In this document: positions 16,238-21,189 of the stretch, piece by piece
How the letters are laid out: the number at the start of each line of letters is the position of its first letter
Position numbering within the stretch: the stretch's first letter is position 1
From: a virus
DNA length: 21,189 nt
Direction: 5' to 3' (one strand)
IMG/VR virus record: IMGVR_UViG_3300050821_005339
Span: 1-21,189 of that record
Position numbers and translations under genes: made by a program
The notes under the pieces: model-generated
What the model was told of the DNA's origin: nothing
What the model saw: the letters and a program-made list of their open reading frames with translations, nothing else
The model's database searches: none

Positions 16238-16850
16238 AGGGTGACTTTCCTTTTGTAAAACTTATAGTCCACGCCAAGAACGCCTTCGCAGGATACCTCG
16301 GAATTTCCTTGCCTTGCACATAAGCATTAAACTTTGATATAAGAAAATCTATGCAATACCCTCCTGCTTCTGATTTAACACAAGCTCGGTCTAAGTCGGT
16401 CAAAAACTTATCCACATCAAAATCAAAACCTTTTTTAAAAGGATCTTGATCCTTTATATTTAAGTCTGATTCTTGGATCTGATTCTTAGGCAGGAGTAAC
16501 TCAGGAGTTGACTGGAGAGTGACTCCTGAGTTTCTTGTATGTTCGTCCCGCAATTCCAATAACTTAGGGCAAATGATTTTCAGAATGTTTCCGTTTTGTT
16601 CTAGTTTTATTTTCCCTTCATTCTGACAATGAACCAGAAATGAATTCAGTTTGTTTTTCTTTCCTTTCAATAATGATTGCCATTTCACCCACGAATGTTC
16701 AGCATAACAATCGGTGCTTTTATCCATTTTTGTCGCAATAATTTCAAGCAACTTGAACCAACGCCCATAACCTTCCCATCCGTAAATCTCTTCAAGATTT
16801 TCTACAAAAGAGTCGTTACTAGCATTACTCATATGCTTAAACCATTTCAT
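16236..16850 (-). CDS. Replication-organiser-like protein
   Basis: The 204-residue product begins with MKWFKHMSNASNDSFVENL, followed by EIYGWEGYGRWFKLLEIIA, the signature of phage replisome-organiser / DUF4373-like N-terminal domains. These bind the phage origin and recruit helicase; winged-helix structure is usual. A flexible linker with NQIQESDLNI follows near residue 117, and a C-terminal helical part ends with FLAWTISFTKGKSP. The start overlaps the HNH gene's stop by 1 nt. The family assignment is by N-terminal pattern. Confidence 0.65.
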   Translation of the reverse strand: MKWFKHMSNASNDSFVENLEEIYGWEGYGRWFKLLEIIATKMDKSTDCYAEHSWVKWQSLLKGKKNKLNSFLVHCQNEGKIKLEQNGNILKIICPKLLELRDEHTRNSGVTLQSTPELLLPKNQIQESDLNIKDQDPFKKGFDFDVDKFLTDLDRACVKSEAGGYCIDFLISKFNAYVQGKEIPRYPAKAFLAWTISFTKGKSP

Positions 16851-17326
16851 TATTTTGCCTCACGTATCTTTTTGGCTTCTGCCATTTTAATACGCATATC
16901 ATCCCAGAACATTCTCTGGCAATCTTCCGATACAATAGAGAAAGACAATTCATCCGCACCAGGCTCATTTACACCTTGGAACTCAGGCAAAGATTCAAGA
17001 GCCTCTGCTATTTTATATAGCTGCAAAGACAAGAAACCCCTTCTTGCAAAGGCTCTTAATAATTGCTGTTGTGCGTATTTTATATGACCGCCTTCTGCGC
17101 TATGACAAGAATCACACAACGTTATTAATACGTTATTATCATATTCCCACGGCTTCTTGTTATAGATGTAATATTTATGATGAACATGCAAAGTTCTTTC
17201 ATCCGCAAAACAATATTGACATATCCACTCGTCACGATTGAGAATTTCCAATCGTTTTTTCTGCCAGCGCGGGTCTAGTAATAATTTTGAATATTCAGAT
17301 TTTGGTGGGAATTTTGACTTAGACAT
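16850..17326 (-). CDS. HNH endonuclease
   Basis: The 158-residue product carries an HNH nuclease domain: Cys-x-x-Cys at CQYC near residue 36, the VHHKYY motif near residue 48 with the catalytic His, WEYDNNVLITLC near residue 59 with Asn, and CDSCH closing the zinc/HNH unit. The C-terminal 70 residues are helical and lack a known domain. Phage HNH proteins act in packaging or as homing nucleases; with its position by the replication gene, either is possible. AAGGT precedes the ATG at 17326. Confidence 0.85.
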   Translation of the reverse strand: MSKSKFPPKSEYSKLLLDPRWQKKRLEILNRDEWICQYCFADERTLHVHHKYYIYNKKPWEYDNNVLITLCDSCHSAEGGHIKYAQQQLLRAFARRGFLSLQLYKIAEALESLPEFQGVNEPGADELSFSIVSEDCQRMFWDDMRIKMAEAKKIREAK

Positions 17327-17369
17327 ATACCTTATCTCTCCGTTAGAGGTTATCCGTTTAAAATCTTCC

Positions 17370-17430
17370 TTGGGAGAAAGAGAGAGGCTGTAGAACGGAA
17401 CTACGCGCTTGCAAACGCCGCCTCTCCCAA
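17370..17430. ncRNA. Candidate structured RNA element
   Basis: A GC-richer 61-base segment in an otherwise AT-rich 177-base gap has inverted outer arms: TTGGGAGA (17370-17377) pairs with TCTCCCAA (17423-17430), or alternatively GAGAGGC (17382-17388) pairs with GCCTCTC (17420-17426). Two inner hairpins are possible (GTAG/CTAC and a GCG-TTGCAA-type palindrome). No run of T follows, so it is not a standard terminator. Strand and function are unknown. Confidence 0.35.
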
Positions 17431-17453
17431 TTTAATCTACTACTCCTATCGCA

Positions 17454-17486
17454 AATAGCAACACATATCTCGCGAATATCGCTATT
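17454..17486. other. Hairpin in the gap after the repressor gene
   Basis: AATAGC (17454-17459) and GCTATT (17481-17486) are inverted around an inner ATAT/ATAT pairing, about 20 bases after the repressor stop on the minus strand. It may serve as weak termination or RNA protection. Nothing else is visible in this part of the gap. Confidence 0.3.
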
Positions 17487-17503
17487 ATTTTGCAACTCTT
17501 AAT

Positions 17504-17872
17504 TTAACCAGCCTTAGCCAAAGTTGATATCATTTTGCTGATGCCTTCTTGCACATCAGGATGCTTTATTTTCCTGAAATTCCTAGCCACATAAAGAGCC
17601 ATTTTCTCTTGATAATCAGGCTGTGGTGTGGGCTCTCTTTCTATGTCATCAAAAAAATACATCACAGGTAATTTAAGAACTTTTGCAATCTTTGTTATCA
17701 TCTCGCATGTAATTCTATCCTTGGCACTTTCGTACTTTTCTAATTGCTGATGACTTATGCCAAGCCCTTCAACGGCCTGTGTTCTTGACATGCCAAGTGC
17801 CATGCGTTGCACCGCAATCTTCCTGCCCATATTGATTGAAAAATTACTTTTTACGTTTTTTACTCTAGCCAT
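17504..17872 (-). CDS. Xre-family repressor-like regulator
   Basis: The 122-residue protein has a helix-turn-helix Xre domain at about residues 15-73: GRKIAVQRMALGMSRTQA, then VEGLGISHQQLEKYESAKDR and ITKIAKVLKLPVMYFF. The pattern LGISHQQLEKYE plus a YFF end is common in alphaproteobacterial regulators. A short C-terminal tail without a protease domain means cleavage-type induction like lambda CI is unlikely. AGGTGAAAT precedes the ATG at 17872. Upstream is a leftward promoter with an operator-like spacer and a 9-bp perfect inverted repeat, so it may control itself. Confidence 0.8.
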   Translation of the reverse strand: MARVKNVKSNFSINMGRKIAVQRMALGMSRTQAVEGLGISHQQLEKYESAKDRITCEMITKIAKVLKLPVMYFFDDIEREPTPQPDYQEKMALYVARNFRKIKHPDVQEGISKMISTLAKAG

Positions 17873-17880
17873 ATTTCACC

Positions 17881-17909
17881 TATTAGTTAAAAGTTGTTAA
17901 TAACTAATA
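17881..17909. promoter_or_regulatory. Perfect inverted repeat upstream of the repressor
   Basis: TATTAGTTA (17881-17889) and TAACTAATA (17901-17909) are perfect inverted arms with an 11-base centre, lying between the promoter and the start codon of the repressor. This is a good operator candidate for autoregulation. Confidence 0.5.
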
Positions 17910-17936
17910 CGTATATAGTTTGTGGTAATATGTCAA
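17908..17936 (-). promoter_or_regulatory. Leftward repressor promoter with 17-bp operator spacer
   Basis: TTGACA (minus strand, 17931-17936) is exactly 17 bases from a weak TACGTA -10 box. The spacer is the window-wide element copy at 17914-17930 (TATAGTTTGTGGTAATA). It would drive the Xre gene. Confidence 0.6.
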
Positions 17937-17953
17937 CTAGTAATTAAATTAAA

Positions 17954-18337
17954 TTATTTTAATTCTATTTTACAAAATTCTTTAAATTCATCGAGGGATT
18001 TTATAATAATTGGATAAATATGAAACATGCCAGCGGCTTTATTCCAGACAAGTTTTTGCTCCGTTGTTAAATCATTTTTTTGATACTTAAATTCAATCAG
18101 AAATAACTTTGATTCGATAGGATTTGCCACGCCGATGGTTAAATCGTAGACGCCTTTTTCATAACCATCTAATTTCATTGCATTGGCAACGTGTGGCTGC
18201 ACACGACCATGATCTGGAGGACATGTCCAGTATAGAAACGGATAACGCTTTAATTGATTATAACCAAGCTGCTCGCGTAAATGGGCTATACATGGCCTAC
18301 GTACAAGTTTACGTTCAAACTGGTTCTTTCTGGCCAT
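17954..18337 (-). CDS. VRR-NUC-type nuclease
   Basis: The 127-residue protein resembles VRR-NUC, a stand-alone PD-(D/E)XK nuclease domain common in phages: GVYDLTIGV near residue 82 supplies the Asp, and FLIEFKYQKNDLTTEQ near residue 98 supplies the Glu-x-Lys pair and typical downstream helix. Such proteins likely resolve branched DNA. It overlaps the upstream HTH gene by 23 nt, so the two are co-expressed. It is unusual to find this nuclease between two regulators. Motifs appear intact. Confidence 0.75.
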   Translation of the reverse strand: MARKNQFERKLVRRPCIAHLREQLGYNQLKRYPFLYWTCPPDHGRVQPHVANAMKLDGYEKGVYDLTIGVANPIESKLFLIEFKYQKNDLTTEQKLVWNKAAGMFHIYPIIIKSLDEFKEFCKIELK

Positions 18338-18554
18338 TTTTCATTTGCTCTATAACTTCCGGTGTGTGACCATATAAATCATTGGCAGTAACTTCACCTT
18401 TAGTCAACTTAAAGACGGCATCAACCATTTTCGAGCGAATAGTTTTGCGTTGACGGAGTTCATACCTGCAAATAGTTGCCCAGCTAACTTCTAGCTTTTC
18501 GCCAAGCACCTCCAAAGTCCATCCCTGTTTTTTCCGCCACGCTCTTAATTCCAT
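18315..18554 (-). CDS. Small Cro/CI-like HTH protein
   Basis: The 79-residue product is nearly all helix-turn-helix: LRAWRKKQGWTLEVLGEKL, then EVSWATICRYELRQRKTI and a trailing helix with LTKGEVTANDLY. It resembles Cro-type or Xre regulators, binding DNA as a dimer. It begins a divergent regulatory region that contains an inverted pair of the 17-bp element, so it is one candidate to bind it. The ribosome site is weak (GGTAAAATAG) and overlaps one of these elements. Confidence 0.75.
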   Translation of the reverse strand: MELRAWRKKQGWTLEVLGEKLEVSWATICRYELRQRKTIRSKMVDAVFKLTKGEVTANDLYGHTPEVIEQMKNGQKEPV

Positions 18555-18556
18555 CT

Positions 18557-18606
18557 ATTTTACCATAATTATACTTAATATATACATTGTATAGATTATG
18601 GTAAAT
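18557..18606. promoter_or_regulatory. Inverted pair of 17-bp operator elements
   Basis: Between divergent genes, TATAATTATGGTAAAAT (minus strand, 18557-18573) and TATAGATTATGGTAAAT (plus strand, 18590-18606) face each other as an inverted pair. The first overlaps the leader of the Cro-like gene. It is the only place where two copies form a palindrome. Confidence 0.6.
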
Positions 18607-18613
18607 AAGTCAA
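18586..18613 (-). promoter_or_regulatory. Leftward promoter of the HTH/nuclease operon
   Basis: TTGACT (minus strand, 18608-18613) and TACAAT (18586-18591) are 16 bases apart, with the element copy 18590-18606 in the spacer. It would drive the Cro-like and VRR-NUC genes. Confidence 0.6.
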
Positions 18614-18631
18614 CAAGGTTTAATTATGCTC

Positions 18632-18659
18632 TTTACATTGATATAGTTTATGGTAAATG
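18632..18659 (+). promoter_or_regulatory. Rightward early promoter with operator element
   Basis: TTTACA (18632-18637) is followed after 4 bases by the element TATAGTTTATGGTAAAT (18642-18658), whose end gives a weak TAAATG -10 box at 16 bases spacing. It precedes the first rightward gene. Confidence 0.5.
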
Positions 18660-18696
18660 TTGAAAGACAACCAATAGTTAATTATAGGTAATAATT

Positions 18697-19014
18697 ATGA
18701 AACCCAAGAAAAAATCTAATAAATTTGTTAGATCAAAGCGATTCCGCAAGATGTACTTTGCACAATGCTCTGAAAACTATAATATAGATAACGATTTGGA
18801 ATATCTATCATTTAGAAACGAACCTAATGCTGATATGGCTTATTTAGAAGCCATAATAGGTGAATATGGCTGCATTAGCAACCAAGAGACATATAAGGCG
18901 CATTATTCGGAAATTAAAGATCGTTACTTTATGGATTTAGGTCAATGCGCTGCCTGTTTATATCAAACTGATGCATATACATATTTGCCACTGCGTAAAG
19001 GTTTTAGAAAATAA
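18697..19014 (+). CDS. Uncharacterised early protein, 105 residues
   Basis: The first rightward gene after the control region. The product begins with a very basic KPKKKSNKFVRSKRFRK stretch, likely nucleic-acid contacting, followed by an acidic helix and four Cys (three as QC, GC and CAAC-like positions) without a clear zinc motif. It ends LPLRKGFRK. AGGT precedes the ATG at 18697. Function is unknown; position suggests an early or immunity-region product. Confidence 0.6.
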   Translation: MKPKKKSNKFVRSKRFRKMYFAQCSENYNIDNDLEYLSFRNEPNADMAYLEAIIGEYGCISNQETYKAHYSEIKDRYFMDLGQCAACLYQTDAYTYLPLRKGFRK

Positions 19015-19027
19015 TTACAAATAGAGC

Positions 19028-19056
19028 TTGACTGTTTATATAGTTTATGGCAAATT
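19028..19056 (+). promoter_or_regulatory. Rightward promoter with operator element
   Basis: TTGACT (19028-19033) is followed by the element at 19039-19055 (TATAGTTTATGGCAAAT), with CAAATT as -10-like box at 17 bases. It serves the 49-residue gene and following genes. The leader then contains AGTTAAC and AAGGAG, shared with the module at 19992-20050. Confidence 0.5.
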
Positions 19057-19088
19057 GCAATTACAAGTTAACAAAAAGGAGATTTAAA

Positions 19089-19238
19089 GTGCCGGACAAT
19101 ATAATCCAATATCATGGAGAAATGTCTTTTTACCATCCCGCATTGCAAATAGCATTAGCTGAACTTCAAAAACTAGAAGGCGAGGAACGTAAATTAAAAA
19201 TGGAAGAAATAGCATATTTAAGCAGGAGAAAATCATGA
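19089..19238 (+). CDS. Small early protein, 49 residues
   Basis: The GTG at 19089 is chosen because GGAG lies 7 nt before it; the in-frame ATG at 19047 lies inside the operator element and has no ribosome site. The product (helical ALQIALAELQKLEGEERK) has no recognisable family. Its TGA overlaps the next gene's ATG as ATGA, so the two are coupled. Confidence 0.6.
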   Translation: MPDNIIQYHGEMSFYHPALQIALAELQKLEGEERKLKMEEIAYLSRRKS

Positions 19239-19435
19239 GTGAAGTAACCGCGTGGCTAGCAGTTTTAGTTTTTATATTTATATATTTTACACCAACAATT
19301 GAAGCCTTTGAACGCAAACATAACAACGCTGGGGCAATATTTATATTAAACCTATTTTGCGGCTGGACATTTTTTGGCTGGGTTTTGGCCTTGGTATGGG
19401 CAAATACTGATAATATTAAAAAGGAGATAAAGTAA
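19235..19435 (+). CDS. Superinfection-immunity-type membrane protein
   Basis: The 66-residue product matches the Imm_superinfect pattern: an N-terminal membrane helix (WLAVLVFIFIYF), a short loop with EAFERKHNNAGA, then IFILNLFCGWTFFGWVLALV, the NxxxGWTxxGWxxALVWA signature of the family. In T4 and relatives, Imm proteins sit in the inner membrane and block DNA entry of related phages. The ATG overlaps the preceding stop. It could protect the host from superinfection during infection or lysogeny. Confidence 0.8.
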   Translation: MSEVTAWLAVLVFIFIYFTPTIEAFERKHNNAGAIFILNLFCGWTFFGWVLALVWANTDNIKKEIK

Positions 19436-19533
19436 TGAAATTAAACATTAAAAAAATAATCATTGAAACAATAATAATGTTAATTGGAGTAGGTGCTTTG
19501 ATAATGTTGGTGGTTGAATTGCCATTGAAATAA
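19435..19533 (+). CDS. 32-residue membrane peptide
   Basis: The ATG at 19435 overlaps the stop of the immunity protein by 1 nt (TAATG) after an AAGGAG site. The product has a basic N-terminus (KLNIKK) and one long hydrophobic helix (about residues 12-27). Single-pass peptides next to Imm-type proteins suggest a membrane role, but no family is recognised. Confidence 0.65.
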   Translation: MKLNIKKIIIETIIMLIGVGALIMLVVELPLK

Positions 19534-19544
19534 GGATGATTAAA

Positions 19545-19976
19545 ATGCCTAAATATTATTATAATGATGCTTTGATTGCGGCTTGGATGGCAATAAATTT
19601 TAATGTTATGTTTACTAAAGAAATTATAGCAGGAATGGCACAAAGTATACATCATCATGATAGTCCAGTTGATTATGATATAGTTATTAAAATTGCAAAA
19701 AATCGTAAATGGGATAAACGTCAATCTCGATATAAAATACCATATTACATTCATCCAGATTGTTATGAAATGCTTAAGCCGCAAGTTGGTGATTTAATTG
19801 AATATTCAGCACATAAAACTGAATATATTGCTGGCCGCGATAGAATCCATCACGAAGCATCAATGGATGGATTTATTAGTTTAGTAGATTTTAATAAATA
19901 TTGGGGTGATAAAGAACTGGCTCCAATAATCCAACGCAACGAAAAAGCCTTTTTCATGCCGGAAATAAGTGAATAA
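19545..19976 (+). CDS. Uncharacterised early protein, 143 residues
   Basis: The ATG at 19545 follows TAAGGATGATTAAA, with AGGA at proper spacing; a second ATG at 19536 lies within the ribosome site. The product begins YYYNDALIAAWMAINFNV, a segment like those in several phage proteins of unknown role, then a His/Asp-rich region (HHHDSPVDYD), a KWDKRQSRYKIPYYIHPDCYE central part and a helical end. No catalytic motif is certain. Confidence 0.65.
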   Translation: MPKYYYNDALIAAWMAINFNVMFTKEIIAGMAQSIHHHDSPVDYDIVIKIAKNRKWDKRQSRYKIPYYIHPDCYEMLKPQVGDLIEYSAHKTEYIAGRDRIHHEASMDGFISLVDFNKYWGDKELAPIIQRNEKAFFMPEISE

Positions 19977-19991
19977 TAATAAAAATAATCC

Positions 19992-20019
19992 TTTACTATT
20001 ATATATTATATGGTAAATT
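19992..20019 (+). promoter_or_regulatory. Rightward promoter with operator element
   Basis: TTTACT (19992-19997) and TAAATT (20014-20019) are 16 bases apart, with the element copy TATATTATATGGTAAAT at 20002-20018. Leader AGTTAAC then AAAGGAGG leads to the ATG at 20051. Confidence 0.5.
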
Positions 20020-20050
20020 GCTATTTATAGTTAACAAAGGAGGTTTAAGA

Positions 20051-20389
20051 ATGAGTTATAAAAAATTACAAGAAAAACTTGATAGATTAAGACTAAATAT
20101 GAATCACGAACATAAAGATGAATTCGATGATTTTATGAATAAAATCATTGATAATCTTAATGAAGAAATTGCACAAACATATAAAAATTTTAATCATCAA
20201 GGAAATATATTGGCTGTTTATGGTTGTTTAATAGATAGTTTGCTTCACAGTTTTGGTGATGTATCGAATGCAAAAGGCATAACAAAAGAACAAAGAAAAA
20301 TTACAGCTACATTTGTTCAAGATGCTCTTATTGTTATTAGAGAAACTTTAAAAATTGCCGAACAAACTAATAATAGAAATTTATCCTAG
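20051..20389 (+). CDS. Uncharacterised helical protein, 112 residues
   Basis: The start at ATG 20051 follows a strong AAAGGAGG site; an upstream TTG frame is not supported. The product is almost all helical: YKKLQEKLDRLRLNM, DEFDDFMNKIIDNLNEEIAQ and a C-terminal ALIVIRETLKIAE. It is soluble, with no known family. It is the first gene of a module leading to the Sak4-like ATPase, so a role in DNA replication or recombination is possible but unproven. Confidence 0.65.
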   Translation: MSYKKLQEKLDRLRLNMNHEHKDEFDDFMNKIIDNLNEEIAQTYKNFNHQGNILAVYGCLIDSLLHSFGDVSNAKGITKEQRKITATFVQDALIVIRETLKIAEQTNNRNLS

Positions 20390-20397
20390 GAATAATC

Positions 20398-20538
20398 ATG
20401 CCAGATCAACAATATTACGACCATTACATGAGTGAATTATGGGAAAAAGAGAAATTGAAAAATCAAGACCAGAATTGTCAACACTTTGGGGAGGCGAAAG
20501 AATGGAAACAAAAGTCAAATCAGTTACAAAAGGCGTGA
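20398..20538 (+). CDS. Small early protein, 46 residues
   Basis: The ATG at 20398 follows AGGA. The 46-residue product is helical and charged (MSELWEKEKLKNQDQN), ending in TGA at 20538. Its last 37 bases overlap the Sak4-like gene, and that gene's GGAGG site lies within it, suggesting coupled translation. No family is recognised. Confidence 0.55.
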   Translation: MPDQQYYDHYMSELWEKEKLKNQDQNCQHFGEAKEWKQKSNQLQKA

Positions 20539-21189
20539 TATGGGGAGCGGCAAAGGTTGGTAAAACTAGTTTGCTTCTTACATTACCACCAGAAGAAACG
20601 CTTGTGCTTGACTTGGAATGCGGATTAAAGGCGGTTGATGGTTTAGCCATTGATGCTTTGGAAATACGTACATGGCAAGATGCAAGGGCTATAGCATCGT
20701 ATATCGGCGGTATTAATCCGGGCTTGCCGATAAACGATATTTCAGTGCCATATAGCGCGGCTCATGTTGAGGCTGCAAAAAAGCGTTATGAGGGCAAATA
20801 TGATTTATCAAAATATAAATATTTATTTATTGATTCAATCACCGTTGCATCCAAACTTTGTAAAATGTGGTGTGAACGCCAGCCCGGAGCTTATAACAAA
20901 GAAGGAAAGCTCGATAGTCGCAAAATATATGGCATGATTGCTGACGAGATGATTCCTTGGTTTAGGCAATTACAGCATGCCAAAAATATGAATATCTGGT
21001 TTATTGGTATATTAGATAAAACAACCAATGATTCGGGTGAGACGGTGTACGTACCACAGATGGATGGCAACCAAACAAAGAATAGCCTTGCGGGTATAGT
21101 TGATGAGATTCTTACATTAACAATTATGCATGCCAAGGATAAAGACGGCAAAGATTATAATCGAAGGGTATTTGTCACAAGTTTATCAA
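20502..21189 (+). CDS. Sak4-like recombination ATPase, partial
   Basis: Cut by the right edge after 229 codons, so the C-terminus is missing. It is a RecA-like P-loop ATPase of the AAA_24/Sak4 type: Walker A GAAKVGKT at residues 15-22, an acidic LDLECGLKAVDG strand (36-47), Walker B YLFIDS (107-112), and later NIWFIGILDKT and a MDGNQTKN segment. Sak4-like proteins help single-strand annealing or recombination in phages, often with an SSB partner. A GGAGG site precedes the ATG at 20502. Start and motifs are clear. Confidence 0.8.
   Translation, partial: METKVKSVTKGVIWGAAKVGKTSLLLTLPPEETLVLDLECGLKAVDGLAIDALEIRTWQDARAIASYIGGINPGLPINDISVPYSAAHVEAAKKRYEGKYDLSKYKYLFIDSITVASKLCKMWCERQPGAYNKEGKLDSRKIYGMIADEMIPWFRQLQHAKNMNIWFIGILDKTTNDSGETVYVPQMDGNQTKNSLAGIVDEILTLTIMHAKDKDGKDYNRRVFVTSLS

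Noticed and set aside
17370-17430. tRNA gene
   Set aside because: The outer stem looks like an acceptor, but there is no T-loop consensus, the length is short, and no anticodon arm of proper form is seen.
20396-21151. Leftward frames opposite the early genes and the Sak4-like ATPase
   Set aside because: The plus strand here holds a motif-complete ATPase and coupled small gene; the opposite frames have no motifs.
1-21189. CRISPR array, insertion sequence, integrase or attachment site
   Set aside because: No regularly spaced repeats, transposase or integrase motifs, or att-like duplication were found by reading.

Overview
The window is part of a tailed-phage genome or prophage with low GC (roughly 35-40 percent by eye). 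Genes are tightly packed, often with 1-4 nt start/stop overlaps. The virion genes belong to the contractile-tail group recognised by DUF3383 (sheath), DUF3277 (tube), DUF4054, DUF2184 (capsid), DUF2213 and the HI1409/DUF1073-type portal. The 122-residue Xre regulator, with a signature ending in YFF, resembles regulators common in Alphaproteobacteria, so a low-GC alphaproteobacterial host is possible but unproven. No integrase, tRNA or CRISPR array is visible, so temperate lifestyle is only suggested by the divergent repressor region.

Layout, right to left on the minus strand: a control region (18555-18696) separates leftward from rightward genes. Leftward come a small Cro/CI-like protein, a VRR-NUC nuclease, an Xre repressor, a 177-base structured non-coding gap, an HNH endonuclease, a replication-organiser-like protein, a Myb/SANT-like protein, a CsrA-like RNA-binding protein, a membrane protein and several small unknowns. 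Next come a ParB-methyltransferase fusion, a 49-residue gene overlapping its 3' end, the small and large terminase, portal, MuF-like head protein, DUF2213 protease/scaffold, cement protein, major capsid, head-tail connectors, tail terminator, sheath, tube, and a tail-chaperone candidate cut by the left edge.

Rightward (18697 to the end) lies an early operon of small proteins: unknowns, a superinfection-immunity-type membrane protein, a 32-residue membrane peptide, and a Sak4-like ATPase cut by the right edge.

The main non-genic structure is a roughly 17-bp element, consensus TATAGTTTATGGTAAAT, found about eight times in promoter-like sequence across the regulatory and early region. It lies between -35 and -10-like boxes in leftward promoters and just after the -35 box in rightward ones. 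One regulator could therefore control both directions. Beneath that, the CsrA-like gene is followed by two genes whose Shine-Dalgarno GGA sits in the loop of near-identical small hairpins, which suggests a phage-borne post-transcriptional circuit. Other points of interest are an in-frame TGA in a coupled zinc-ribbon mini-gene and an out-of-frame coding-like tail after the replication-organiser gene.
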